Positions 1 through 14,300 of a stretch of DNA of 64,000 nt are shown here, piece by piece (positions within the stretch are counted from its first letter, which is position 1; each line of letters opens with the position of its first letter). The DNA comes from Anseranas semipalmata (taxonomy: Eukaryota > Chordata > Aves > Anseriformes > Anseranatidae). The translations under genes were made by a program, and so were the position numbers. The notes beneath the pieces were generated by a model. That model ran no database searches. It saw only the letters and a program-made list of their open reading frames with translations, and was not told where the DNA came from. The DNA is taken from contig VXAA01003401.1 in the NCBI GenBank assembly GCA_013399115.1, positions 217,625 to 281,624 on the forward strand, given 5' to 3'.

Positions 1-3000
1 ATAACACATCAGCTGAGCAACCATCGACTTAGCTGTCCGTCTCCGACAGTGACCAGCACAAGCTGCTTCGAAGGAAGTTGCTAGAAACCCCACACCGGGC
101 AGTTGTGGATTAGGTTGCCTCCGAGGGAAGTTTCTTCTTTCTGCCACGCAATTTGTGCTTGACTCATGCCCCAAAAATCAGGAAAGTCTGCCTGTCCATC
201 CTCCAATTCTTTTTCCATGCCAATTCGTGCACTCAGAGTGCTTTTTACTTGCACACTTGCCAAGAGGAGAAATTCCTCTTGGTGGCGTGCTACACGGGGT
301 TGCAAAGGTTAATTGTGCCCTGCACGGAATACCACGTACCTTGCACAGTCAGTACGGCTGCAGTTGCCGTAAGCCTGATGGCACACAGACACAGAAATCT
401 GAGTCAGCCCCAAAGCACTCTGAGGTCTCTTCGCCAGGCCAGATCACAGACGCACTCTGGCCCTTTGTACCCGCAGCCTGCGAGCACAAGGCGTTTGGGG
501 ATCCTGCCCCTCTCGCTTACCAGAACAGTTGTTTTTGAACAGCACAGGAGAAGGGGCATGCACGCCATCAGCGACTTGTGATCTTCTCCAGGCCTTCAGC
601 AGAGAAATTAGCTCGCAATTTGGCAAACCTCACCAGATGTACAAGAGGCTGGCTGGGGCCACAGCGAAGAGTCGACCGGTCCGGGAGCGTGGGGGCCTTC
701 CCCATCCCTGCGGCAAGGCCGTCTGCCTCGCGCTGAAAAGGAAGGGAACCTTTGCCCCTTCTTCTCAGTCCGAAGGAGCATCTGCAGGACTGAAACCAAT
801 CAAAGCCAGCTGTGTAAAATGAAGGGGGGGCAGGGAAACGCTGATTATTATGACTAGGAAAAACGCTATTAAAAAAAAATAAAGAAAAGGGAAAAACTGA
901 TCCCATATGGGAGGCAAATGAAATACAAATGCAAAACAGGCCATTATACGCAGTGTCTGTTGTAAGGCTGCCGCGTCGGGGGCTGCGTTCACGTGACGAG
1001 ACGCAGTGCCCCTGGGACCTCCGGAGATGCCCCTCCGCTCTGCGGCAGGGTTAGCGATACCTCGGAGCGTCCTGGGCTGCTGATGAGCAGCCCTTGCAGA
1101 CTGACCAAGAAGCTGTTTGACTCCCCCGCAGACATGCATGGAGAATATCCTCAGGTCTGCCAGACCTCATCATTCCACCAGCCCTCTTCTGCCTCAGCCA
1201 GTTATTCCAGGAGATTTCGCTGCTGGCCTCTCGCTCCTCTTGAGATGAGTTATTGCCCTCCTCCGCTCCCACTGGGTCGCCCACACAGCTGCCCTTTTGT
1301 CATTCCCCTTCTCACTCCGCACTTCCCCTTCTTCAGCAGATCATCTCCATCACCCGCTCCATCTGCCTACCCAACATGTGCCCTTCAAGCTGTTCCTGAG
1401 CTACAGCCAAGCCCCTGCAGGCTCTCTGGAGCAGTCTTCAGCACCTAGGAGGCTTTGGGGGTGCAGGCAGCAAGCACAGCCCAAGCTCAGCCCCCATTTA
1501 TGCTCCCAGGAGGGAGTGAAATGCCCACCCTGTGCCAGCCATACTCCCAGACTCACTCACAATCTTACTGGACCAACAGGCCTGAAAGCCAGCTCTCTTT
1601 TCCTTCTCGTTCCTCAGCTGTCTCTTCCACTGCTCTCGAGGCACAAGGACAGTCAGCACAATGGGGGCTCGTTCTTTGGTGGTGATCGTTCATCCACAGA
1701 AAGAAAAACGAGGATAGCAGCATGGCTTCTCGTGCCTGTGGGCTGTGCTCCCCAGAGAAAAAAGACTCTCCAGATCTCAGGGGACAGATGGTTAAAGGGT
1801 GGCTCAGTCTGCCCTGCTCTTGTGATTCTGTCAAAGACTCACAATATTTGGTACTTTTTTTTGTTGTTAAGAGGCCCCTGCCATATGCAAATCTGGGAAT
1901 CTATTTAAAAGACAAAGAATGTAATTTCTTGTCTATAAAGGAGAGAAAACATACAAAAATCTGAACCTCAGAGTTCAATCCACAGAAAGAGAAAAGCAAC
2001 CCTTTAAGAAAATCCATAGGAAACTCTCCCTTTACAAGCCAATTCACATTCCTGAGTCCAACTCAGCTATGCTAAAATCCCTGTATCTGCTAATGTGAGG
2101 GCAGAAGACACTTCAGCCACTTGGGTGCACTGCTCTACAGACATTCCCAAGACTGGCTTCTTCACCCACCCTGTGCCAGGGCCTGGGCAACTTGTACCTG
2201 CTTTTTGAGCACCATCACAACACTTCTCTCTGGTACGTGGATTTGGGCAAGGAGCAGGAAGAAAGAGGGCCCTGAAGACGCTACGCTTCTCAGTACTAGA
2301 GTGTTCCACAACATGCCCAGGGCCACAGCCAAATGCATTAGACCGCAGCACTCCCAGATCCTACTCAAGAGTCTTCATAATTCCTCTTTTCAAGCCAAGA
2401 AAAACAGAGCAAGCAGAAAACAAATAACAGTGGGCAAGCAGGAGTATTTGTCCCTTACTACAATGGCCTTAAGCAATCAGAGAGGTAGTGCTGATGAACC
2501 TTTAATTACTTGTGCAATAACGACCTCTGTTTCCAGCATTCCTTGGCAGGCAGGAAGTGGCTGGAGCAGTCAGGGACCTGTTATGCTCTCCTCTCCACAG
2601 GGCTGAAATCGATACGAACGCCCCTCACCCAGCTGGTCGCGAGTTTCGAGATACACCCTGCACAGAGGTTGTTTATAGCTATTAAAAGCAGCGAAAAGAA
2701 AATGCAATAAAAATAAACAGCTCTTCTATTGAGAAAGCTGTTACCGACCTGCATGTCTCCACTGCTAAGGTGTTCAGACAGCTCAATGAGTGATAAAAAA
2801 AAAAACGAACGAGAAAAGCAGACTTCAACCTCAGTATATTGATATTTTGTGTAGAGCGTCATACTCAGCCACAGAGGGAATGGAGGGGACACTTTTCACT
2901 AAGGACCGCTAAATGGTAGCCAGACAAGGAGTAGAGGTGTTGGGGAAGTGACCATCCATCGATAATTTCTACAACACAAAACTAAAGCAGCAAGAGAGAT

Positions 3001-6000
3001 TAAGGAACTGATCCAAGCTCAGCTGAGTAGCCTGGATGTGAAGTTGACTCTTCTGATTCACAAGCCACAGAAATGACCTTTCCTTCGAGGGAAATCTAGG
3101 TGTTCACAACCGACAGCTGAAGAATGCAGAAGGCGCTACACCTTCCCACGTGGTCTAACACACAACTTCGACGTACCGCAGGTGAGCCAGCTGCCAAACT
3201 TGCCATCCTTCCCAAGCTCTGTCTTGGCTGGGATTCTGCAACATGACAGAGGCTGATCCAGAAGTCAGAAAAAGAAACCCTGCAAGAGACAGCTCACAGG
3301 CTATTTTGCTTCCCAAGGAAATAAGTCTCTTCCTATCCCCACCTCCATCTGCTGGAGTCGGCTTATGCCTTGACGCATGTGGCACTGACGACTTCCCAAA
3401 ACTCTTGTTCTTTTAATATTACCATTAGCTCTTTGATATCTTGGTTATCCACAGAAACAGCCTGAGTGTGTCGGCATCCAGCAAAGTTCTTGGCCCTGAA
3501 ATTTTGTGGCAAAGAATTGCACAACACTAACCCAATGTCGAGTGAAAATATTTCTGTGACAGTTTCTATCTTGCCCTCTTTTTTGTTTGTCTGACTGTCC
3601 CCACTCACATACGTTGTAAAGGGAGGTACGTCTGGACAGCCCATCTCTAATCACGTTCCCTCTACTTCCCCCTCCTCTAGAATGCACATTTATGGGCTTT
3701 TCAATCACTTTTCACAAGAGGTCTTTTTTTTTTTTGTTTCCTCAGCTACAGTCACAGCTGCTTCCTCAACTCTCCCTCCATCTGGAGACAGAGTGGCCAA
3801 AACAACATGGTGTGTCCCAGTACGTAAGGAATCCTTTACAACACAGAAAGATGTCCCAGGACTGTTGAGCAATTTTCTTCTTGGTTATATCAGGAAACAG
3901 ATAAAAGCAGACAACTCCCTCTGCCAGTCAAAATTTCTCCTTTCTGCTGTGCACCAAGGCTGTACAGAAGAACAGACTAGTGCTAGAAAAGAGCTGCTTC
4001 GAAAACAAGACTGAGGTCACAGGCAGGCCCATCAGCTTCTGGCATCCTGCAAGCCAAAAAGGGTAAGAAAACTACAAATGGCAGAACACTGCATTGCTCT
4101 CAAGTCTGTTCCAGCTGAATTATCCATCACCTTCATCAGGCACTCGGGCACACTGCAGTGACATGTCTGTTACGTGCCACCGCTCCCAGTGCTCAGGACC
4201 GAGAATACATTCAAAAGAAACACCCCAAGGGACGTGCCCATTTGTTAACCTAAAGACATTCGCCTTCCTTGCACTGCACCCTTAGTTTTCTCCCTGCTGT
4301 CCTTTTTGAGTCCTTAGCATTGGAAGACACGAGGAAGGGCGGCTAGACAAAACTGCCTCATCCACCGAGGTGCCAGCTGAAAGCAAGCAAACCGTAACGC
4401 ACATCTCCACCTCCCCTCCTCCAGCTGGGACGCAATCTCTACTCATGGCACAGGTGACTCCCCCTCAAGCTTCAGGGCCAATTCATTCAGAAGGGTTAAT
4501 GGGGAGGTGGTGGGAGCGAGCCGCACCTCTGGTTTGAAAGCAACCCACCACAAGATCCCACAGGCAGAGGGAGCGGGTGCCACACGCTGCTGTGTTAGGT
4601 AACTACTCAGAGCCTTACCATCAGGTCCAAGGGCCTGTAGAGGTTTGTCTGACCAGCCCTTAGCAGTGCAACCCATCTTTGAAGTCCATGGCACTGCTAC
4701 GCCTGCATAAGCAGTAGCAAGATCAAGCCCAACGTGCATTGGGCAAAGTAGCAAACGAAACTGCCCACGAACTCTTTCAGTTGTGTTTCATAAGGCCTGG
4801 AAAGTTCCTCCCCTTCTCTTCCCCTAGCCCCTTCCATAAAAGCTTTGCATGCAGAGCAGCGTCTCTTGGGTCCCTCATTCTCTTGAGCAAAGTAAACAGA
4901 CCTCCCGTGCAGCAACAAATGAACAACAAACAAACAGAGGGGGAAGAAAGAAAAAAATCTCATTGCCAACTTGGAGATTTTTTTCGGCATGTATAATTTT
5001 TCAAAAAAAAAAAAAAAAAAATTAAATGTGCAAGCTATGCCCCAAGGGTGACCCTGCACAAAGCTTTCTGGCAGCTCCGACGTCCTCCAGTCCCCCCTCA
5101 CACCACCGCAGCCACCCCATCTCTCCCCGCGCTCTTCCCCTGACGCACGCGCACACATACGGAGCCCCAAGAATCCTGGCACCCAGACGGCTTTTTCTTT
5201 TTCGAGCGTGCCAAAACAAGCTAAGCTCCTAAATCCCTTTTAGAATCTGGCCTTGTGTGGAAATCTGTTTGCCTCCATCCTATGTTTATTTTCTTTTGTT
5301 TTCAGGTTTGTTAGCCCAAGGGCAAATGTTGTTCCTAGCACCAGTTTTGGTTGTTGGGTTTTTTTTTTGGTATTTATCTTTCAATCAAGTGTTCCTCCTT
5401 GCAGGAATAAACAGGATGTTTAGACACTCTGGGTATGACGACCAGTCTTTGACAGCTGTTGTGACACACCACACACTTGGTTTGCCATGTGTGCAAGCAT
5501 TGGCACAGCTCGGTCTGCAGCAGTCTCTGTTTGAGGAGATGGACGATATGACCTAAGAGGCCTTCACCAGCTCTACATTTCCAGCACAGGCTCACTGGAA
5601 ATGCACCACACGACCCAGAACAATTCCTTGCCCTCTCCCTCCACTTACGAGGACATCACCTGCCCACCCCACAGCCATTCCCTTCCTAGCCTACTCATTT
5701 CACTTGCTTTGCTGCACCTTTGCTTGCTATGCTGAAGTATGTTCTGCCTCTCGGGACTTTTTCTTCTCCAGGTGCACACACATTGACAACAGGCAAAATG
5801 CTTCTCAACCACACCGATTCAACAGACGGAGTTTCCCCAGCCCTTTTTTTTTAGGAAAGGAAGTTTTCTAAGCCTTGAATCACTGACATTGGTCTGACTC
5901 CTAAACCCAAAACCTTGGAAAAATGAAGCACAGACAGCATTAATTAAGGGCCAGATCCCAAGCAAGACCTACCTACCTAGAATACTGCGTGCGGCTTCAG

Positions 6001-9000
6001 GATGCTTTCTGAAGTCCCAGTCACCGCAGAAGAAAACTAAATACCTAATTCGGTACTGCAAATTCTCCAAAACTGTAATCACTTTCCATTCATTGCATTT
6101 ACTAACAGCTGAAGGCAGGAAAGGTTAAGAGACTGAATAATTAGTTATGTCTTGTAATTACAACAATTAGTTTTGCATCAGGCCCTAGTTACTGTGTTTT
6201 CAGGCCATGGAATAAATGATTATGAGATAACTCCTGAATGCTGCAAGCTGGGTGTGTCCACAACGGCAGCACACACTTTGATAAGCCGTACTATACACAA
6301 AGAGCTAAATTCTGTCTAAACAGCCATAAGTCATTCTAAAAGAAATGGCTCAGCAAGGAGGTCATCTTAGCTACTCTAAAGCCTTTCACATTTAAAGAAA
6401 ATAATATTTATAAAAATTACCTCTTCTCTACAAACACATGAATCCTAAACAGCAATGCTCATTTTTCCCTATTACAACCACTTTAAGAAATTCACGGGTC
6501 AGATGACAACATGTTGCTGACTTTCAGGCTGTTTGGGCCCAGCTTATTCAAGGAAATTCACTTCGTCCTGCAACACTTGTCAAGTTCAAGCATTGAAATC
6601 CATTCCAGGTAATGTTCAACCGCAAGCTTCTGGCCTACGCACAGAAACTACGGCATGAAATTTTATGGCCTGTGCTATTCAGGAGGTCAAAAAGGATTAT
6701 CACAATGTTCCTTTTTAGCCATGGTGCCTATGAGCCTTGGTATATAAGCCAAGGCTCATGTCTGGAAAGCCATTCTCAGACAACTGTTTTAAATAGGACT
6801 CTGAGCAGTCCTTGAACGCTACTTTAGGAGAAAGCAGCATTGTCAAGATAACGGTTTTATGGCTTTCAGTCCTTCTAGCAAAAATAGTGCTTGCTTTGTG
6901 TACCTTGCCCTGTTTCGCACAGTAAGCAGACATCCTCTACCCAGCCCTTACCGCTCTCCGCAAGCCATTCCACAAACAGGCCACCGCTGAAGAAGCAATA
7001 GTCTGTCTTACAACCTGAAAATTCAAATAAGTAAAATAATTTTCCTCATTTTTTTTTCCATATAATTGGGATAACCTGGATGGATCAGAAATTTTCCAGC
7101 CATGAGCAGTTTCCACAGCAAGATCACTTTGGATAAAGTAAACATAATTTTCCCAGTGTTTCGTTCATTCAGAAGTGCTAGCAACAGTGGATCAACAGTA
7201 GATTGGACTGTTGAATACCCTTCTGTCAGCGGATGCATAATTAAGCAGTCCCAGTATGGAAGCAGCCACCTGAAGCTCTAGATTACCCATTCTCAGTCAT
7301 ATTCAGTCATGAAAGTGAGCCATTTACCCTCCCTCCGACTCGGCTTTCCATTATACAGAGCAGGAATATTTGCTAAATAGGTTAGAATATGCCTTCTCTG
7401 AAATACACCACAAGGTTGCATTTACTTCCTTCCTATCATTTCTGTTATTTTGCCTTTTCTCTTAGCCACCAAGTAGCCTAACAAACAGGGAATGATGCAC
7501 AGGACTGGCCACTGATCTGCAGGATATATTTCATCTCTGACACAGGGTGGCTCATACACAAAAGATGAAACTTTGTGACTACCTACTTACCAGCTGAGCT
7601 GCACTATGTGCCTTCCTACTTCAAGTTAACTGTGAAGACAAACAATTTGCACCCTCTGAGGTCATGTAGTGAGGCTCAGGTGACAAGAGGTTAGAAGACA
7701 CCGGAATTTTGTCACCTGTCACCTGTACATGCCCACAAATTTTTAAGTGATCCACGAGGAACCTATTAGTGGCACCCAACCGAGCAGGAGCTACAGAGGA
7801 AAACTCATTTCAAAGCTGTCATGTTAAAAAAGCCACTTTACGAAGTCACTGTCTCTGCAACTCATTTTGGTTTGATTTACAAAATAATAAATACAAGCAA
7901 ACGAAAAAGCAGTCGTGTGTTCCCTCTGAAGCATCCCGGTATTGCTGAGACAATGCTCATAGCTGGGTGCCTTTCTCCACCAGAGCTGCCTACGCAGGCA
8001 ATTGCGCATCCGCTGACTGTTCCGGCACACTGCTCTTAGGGGGGTTGCACACGTACAGAGGGGAAAGAAACCGCCTTCAGCGTCTCCCCTGCACGTCACA
8101 GAAGCCAGCAGCTGCAGAGCTGTGCGCGCCAAGTGCAGGACGTGGCTTCTCCTGCACCACAGCGAACATCAGCCTCTTCAACCAAGTCATTACTTTGGTC
8201 CTTGGAGAAGTTACTCGCACGTATATCCAATCCCCCAGCCCGCAGGTACGGCTGTTGACAGTGCCAAGGACAGCTCGACACCTCTGAAAGCAGGGCTACA
8301 CATGACCTCACGGGACCTGCCAAACCCTTGCATCACCCAAAACATCAGGATGTGCTGGAATGAGCACGATTTAGTCAACGCAACTACATAATTTGATACC
8401 TTGTTGTCCTTGCTTCTTCACTCATCTACTGCATTTCTCCGGTACGTGACGCAAACCCTGACTCCATATTCAAGAATCATCTCCATTATCTTCTAACCTA
8501 CCTGTACAGTTTGGGGGATAGGACACGTGAAGCGCCAGATTATATTAAGAACTGGCACATCCTCTGAATTGGCCAACAAGGGACTGGGAAGGACTTGGCA
8601 TCTTTATAATCCTGCTTCCATGGAAATCTGGAGCATCAAAGCAAATAGGGCTTTGAATTTTCTTTTTTTCATCTTACCTTAATTTCACAGGTATACTAGT
8701 TTAGAGGTAGCTGGTAACAAAAGTTCTCTCTCAAGTAGCTTGAGTATTTGCCAGAATTTGGTTGCAGCAACTTCATACAGATACGGGTATACTCATCTCT
8801 CTATTTCTTCCCTTTTGTGCCACTCCAGTCAGAAACCTGTTTTGAACATGAGCTAAAAATTAATCACCCACGGAGAAATCACAGAGTAGCAAAGCATGGT
8901 AGACCTGCCCTGTTACTTTTGATACTCACTCAGCCTAGCGCATATTTGGTACTGCAAATAAACTCCTCTCAGCTTGGGTTCTCAATGCCAGTACAGAAGC

Positions 9001-10990
9001 TGTTGACTCCAACCTCTCCTGAGGACCACAACAGGGAAGGCAGAGAGGCTGATGGTTAATATATCACTTGCTGTTACACCTACCACATGGAATACAGCCT
9101 CATTCATCCAGAACTATCACATACCTGACTGTTTGCTTGCTCAAGGCTGACCAACCAGCTAGGAAGATATATGGCAGCACTAGATGAATTCTTTTCATTT
9201 TATCGTCACCACGGTGAAGATGGAGTTACCTATATTGGAAGCCACCACAAAGGAAAGTGATGAAAAAATAGCAAACTCTGTAATATTATACTGTTGGAGC
9301 AAAGCCCCAGACCCAATAGGGATCGACTCCAAACTGAGGTGAGAGTTTGAAAAACCCCATTAAAAAACAAAAAAGAAAAAGAAAAAAAGAAAAAAAGGAG
9401 GGCTGGGGGGAAAGCTGTGTACAGGAGGAGAAAGACCCTTTTATCTAGACAAATTCAGTCCTCCTACTTTAAAACTGCAGGCCAGCTCCTGATTTAACCT
9501 GGAGTTTTACATGTCGCTACAGAACTCTGGAAGTGTTGGCTTTGCAGATATGCCAAACACACGAACTGTTTTCAGTGAACTCAGTATTTTTCCACATCTA
9601 CTATTGTAACTCTGCTGGCAGACTAGGAGTAGCAAATCCTTCCTTATCTCCCTCCTCTCTGAGAGCATCTCTCTGTTTAAGCACCAGCTAACTTACACAG
9701 ATCATCATGCAGATCCCCCTTGGAAGCTGGACAAAGAGGGGGGTGGGAGAACCACCGAAGCTGTAAGCAACAAACCACAGAAGGAGATGGACTGTCGTGC
9801 AGAGGGGAAGTAGCAGGGGGAAAGAGGCGACTAATGAACAGAAGGGGGTGCGTAAAATCCTACTTGGATTGCCTCTCTGGGGAACAGCTGTTTCCTTGTA
9901 AACATCTCGCTAGCTGTCCAAACAAGAAGTTCAGATGCAGAACAATAATGGAGAGCACCCGGTAGAAGTGTTCAAGGCAAGGGCTCATTCACTACCCTGC
10001 CAATTGCTCCAAGTGGCAGAATTCAGAAGCAAGGGAAATGTTAGCTGCATGTTTAACCCTGCACATGCTGGCATTGTAGCCAATGGCCTGCAGAAACATA
10101 TCCTTCGTTCTATCTATGCTAAAGTCCTTCCTAGCCCTCCTTTTTCCCCCACTGTTTCTGACACACCAGCAGAGCACATTCCTTGACAAAGGGAAAGAGG
10201 AAATACCCTCATCAAAGCAAGGAGAAACAGCTGCAGAGCCAAAAATGAAAAACCTAAACGTGGCAGCCCTGAAGGCCTAGAAAAGTTCTACCACTGTCCT
10301 GGCATCAGCAACTTGGAAGTAAAGGGAGTAGCACCAGAAAAAGTAAAAAGAGTCTTTTTACTAGTCCGGAGCACAAAACAGTCTACACTTGCAGAAGCAT
10401 TTTTATGCCAATACAACTGTGTCTACACAGGACTCTTGCCAGCACTGCAAGGTAGCTGTGGGCAGGGGAAGGAATACTAGCACAACTGTGCCCTTAAATG
10501 TTCTGGGGCAGACCGGTCAGAGAAGGTAACAACAGCCAGCAGAGACTGCACCACGTCTGTCCATTCCCTGAAGCTTCAGGGGATCACAAACATGCCCAGC
10601 CACAAGCCTACCCAGTAAAACCTGTCTCCAAAATGCCACATGGCCATTAACAAAGGAGTGAAATCAGATCATGCACACATCCCCAGGAAAGGGGGTCACT
10701 TCGGAAGGAAGGCAATGCACTGCATAGTAAGACACCGTAACTGACAATACGGGAACCCTATGTCCTGACCTGTAGTCTCATCATCTACAACTTCTTGTCC
10801 ACCTCTGACTGTCCTATCCTGACCTTTACACATACTATTAATGCAAACCACACTTATCCTGGGAAATGAAATGCCTCCTACTTCCACTCAAACGACCTGT
10901 AGAAGCAGGAAGAAGGTAAGCACAATGACACTCCCACAGTCAGAAACAACAAGCAATTCCACATTTCAGAAATAGTCCCCAAGTTCACAG
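1..10990. other. Flanking DNA downstream of MRPL23, no recognised gene
   Basis: No exon with family similarity was found on either strand. Open frames are up to about 200 codons (for example 1297-1908 plus) but have low-complexity Pro/Ser/Leu composition and no recognisable domain. Local features are an A-run at about 5003-5020, a purine-rich stretch at about 9363-9400 and a short inverted repeat at 6730-6759. In mammals this side leads to H19/IGF2; nothing resembling either was recognised. Confidence 0.5.
6730..6759. repeat. 11-bp inverted repeat with 8-nt loop
   Basis: Arms 6730-6740 (ATGAGCCTTGG) and 6749-6759 are perfect complements around TATATAAG. It is short and may be chance. Confidence 0.7.
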
Positions 10991-10994
10991 GAAA

Positions 10995-11360
10995 GATCTG
11001 ATGCAGTCAGATTTATTTTACCTTTTTATTTCTTTAGGGCCATTTTGCTGCAGTCGTGCATAAATAGCCAGGAAAAAAGACACGCTAGCAAGGGCTGCTC
11101 AGGAATAAACCCTTGGTCATTACAAGAAGAGAAGAGTGCAAGTTCTGCTGATCAAAATCCCTCTGAGCCTAAAGAAAGGCAGCTGGCTTGTTGCATCAAA
11201 GTCCAAACCAATCAGGGACTCCACCTCGTCTGGGGTCACCCTGCTGGCTCTGCTGCTCTTTCTCCATATACTTGTTCCTGAAGTCATCAAAAGAGCGAGC
11301 TTCTGCATCTTGTTCTTTCTCTGGAAATAGGTTGGGAAACTGAAAGGTTTGTCCTTGGCC
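10995..11360 (-). CDS. MRPL23: MRPL23 terminal exon with 3' UTR
   Basis: Coding part 11360-11196: 54 codons from [16 protein letters not shown] to [13 protein letters not shown], with TGA at 11198-11196. It is followed by about 165-185 nt of 3' UTR reaching two poly(A) hexamers. The 10995 end is an estimate. Confidence 0.93.
11012..11030 (-). terminator. MRPL23: MRPL23 tandem polyadenylation signals
   Basis: Two canonical AATAAA hexamers on the minus strand at 11025-11030 and 11012-11017, about 170-185 nt beyond the stop codon. Confidence 0.7.
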
Positions 11361-14300
11361 CTAAAGAGAAAACAAATGGTCAGACAGACATTCCAGCCTT
11401 TCTGCAGTAGCTATGATGCATACAACTGCAATGAAAGACCACCCTGAAGCTTCAGCTGGTGCAAAATGGTACCTCTTAACTCCCAAGATCTCTTTCCACC
11501 ACTGTCCCCAAGATACACATATATTCCCCCTGCCCCCCCAAAGCTAACTTTCAGCCTCTTCTCCTCTGTGCGCAAATTAAGACACTGGTATCTTTCTCTA
11601 CAGAATGAATGGTCAGGAGATGGACACCTCTTCAAAGACGTTGAACCAGCTCAGAGATGTTGTAGGAGTCATACAGTAAAAGCAAGACAAGCAAAGTAAG
11701 TGATTTTGTTAAAGTCACACCATCAGGGAAATACATGGCAGGGCAAGCATTCATTATGTTAATACTTAGGATATGAGTCGTGGTTATAGTTGTTTAAATC
11801 TTGTCTAAGGATTGGAAAGAACAGACCTAGCAGCTGTTATTATAGGGTGTAATGTGGGAATACAGAGTAACAGATATCAGAGGTCTCTTATCAACAGGAA
11901 TAAAGTCTACAGTGTAAAATAATTACAGTGGGAACAATCTGTCTAATACATCACTGATGAGATTAAAGCGATTACATCTGCATCAGTCATTCTGCCTAAT
12001 AGACAAGTCATTTTAGTGTAACATCATCATCAGATCTATGTCTCCCACTTGGAAAATAAACATTTGCTTGGTCTCTGTTTTTTATCTAACAGCAGGAAAC
12101 CATTATTCTGTAGAAATGTTCTATCCCATTAACATTATCTACTTACTTTTTAGTGGTGTTTGCACCAAGCACAACTTCATTAAACTCAACAGTATCAGCC
12201 CCTTCCATTCCTCAGCACTGCATATGGGACTTTGCATAATAAAACTTGTAACTGATATCTCACAACTCATAACTCATAACTCCAAAATTATTCTCCAGAA
12301 TAGTTACAAATCTTATCATACATTAACTTCTCTGGCAGAAAACTACATACAGAAATCTCAACAAAAGCATTTAATTGCTTCAGATGAAAACAGTTTTTTT
12401 TCAGATCAGACACTCTTCATATCTGTGCAATAAATATAACTGAACCAGAGGGCCAGTTACAAAATGGTTCCACAAAAGAGATAAAATAAGCCTTCCGCAA
12501 CATGGCTACCTATAGTACATTCTGGGATCAGAAATGTGACATAATTAAATTAAAAAAAACCTGCCACCATGTCCCTGACCCAGCTGAATGTGTGCTATGT
12601 TCCATTTAGCCATACGCACTCAACAGGGTCATTTACAGGTGTGAAAGAATTTAAACCTCAAGCATACACTTTGGAAAGAAAAACCATGACTTATCCCAGT
12701 TGAGCTTATCCAGACCAGAATCTAGGAAATATCAACTCATACCCAGCAATGCTCCGGTTGTTTTTGTAGTGCATACTTCTTGGGGGTTTCCTAAGAGCCT
12801 GACCATACTACAAAAACAACAAGGGAGCTGCTGTGTACATTGCTCTTTCCTAGATTCTAGCCTGGATAAGATCAAGTGGAACAAATCACGGTTTTCCTTT
12901 CCACACCATACACTCGGGGGTTTCAACTCTTTTGTACCTTTAAATTACGAACAGGTATGCTTATAATAGCTGTCCTATGACAACTGAAGCATAGTTCCAT
13001 TTTGAGGCACAGAAACAGGCCTTATCAACGTCCTTGAACAATCCCAAAGCCTACTGAAACTCTTCCTGTAGTAGGATCAGCAGCAAGCACCCTTGAGGCC
13101 AAGGGCTGCCCAAGATTTTGGCACACTGAAGCATTTGGAAAAGAATTTGTTTACATTACAAAAAGTTACTGCGTTTTAACTGCACTGCAGGCAGGTCGCT
13201 CAGCCCTGTGGTACCCATAGAACAGTCGAGGCCAATTCTAAGGACTCATCCATCCTGGAGAGGAAGCCATTTTAGTTAAACATGTTGGAAAACAATCCAG
13301 GCTAACATGGTAGGCATACCACCTACACTGAAAATTTGAGAACTATTTATATTGGTAACAGTGTAGTAAGGGGCTGTTCTTGTTATGCAGCACTTCCATT
13401 CTGGTATGCTTCCAGCACCAAAGCGCTTCTCTTATTGGAGAACGAAGGAAAGCTGTCCCTAAAGCATACTAACAACGTTCATGGTTAATTCACTAAGCAT
13501 TGCAAAACAGCTAGTATTTTTAAAAGAGGGGAAAAACTAAAAAGGATATGCACAGAGGCTGTAGTGAGACCAGGCAAATCTTTCAGCTGTTTATCAAAGT
13601 GCTCGCAGTTCCCATTTCAAGGCTGGTGAAAGTCAAATATTGAGCTGAAAATGTCAATCTGTATCTGGAGTCTTTTAATAAATCAAAATCAGCACAGACA
13701 AGTTGGCTCTTTCCAGCTCTTGTTTTGTGAAGAAATTCCGATTTTGGCTGGCAGCCAGACACGATTCGAAACAGCCAAGACATTACACCCTGAGAACTGA
13801 AGGTTGATAAATCTTAAGTAACAATACTATGCAGTAACACTGCACTGTAAGACTCTGGAGTGATGAAAGCTGTATGAAAAATAGCTGTTGTGCATGCTCA
13901 GTAGCTAGTTTTCAAAAGAAGCCTGTATCTTGGGTATTTCAAAAATTCAAAGACACCAAAAGGCATCAACTTACAGAAAGGGCTGAGAGTCTATCCTGGC
14001 GTATTTACATTCGGTGCATCTTCAATGTGATGCCAGAGGCTACCAATGTTTTAGCTCATACGCCACCTTCTCAAAACAATGCCTACCAAAGGAATAGTGG
14101 GTCATCGTTCCCTTATGCAGTCCTGCGTAGAAGTATACCTTTTTCTTTGTAAAAGTTTTCCCTTCTGTACAGCAAGCATCTGCCAGCTATGATAAATGCA
14201 TCCTTAGAATAAAATCCTAACCGAAATAATGCAAACAACTGAATTTCTACTTAGTTCATCAGCACGAGGGTTTTACCTGGTTTCCAAACTGCTTGAACAT

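Noticed and set aside
1297..1908. 203-codon plus-strand open frame
   Set aside because: Low-complexity Pro/Ser/Leu composition, no domain and no splice or conservation evidence; the length is compatible with chance in 64 kb.
1..10990. Possible H19-like or IGF2 sequence on the MRPL23 side
   Set aside because: Nothing recognisable was read; synteny alone is not evidence.
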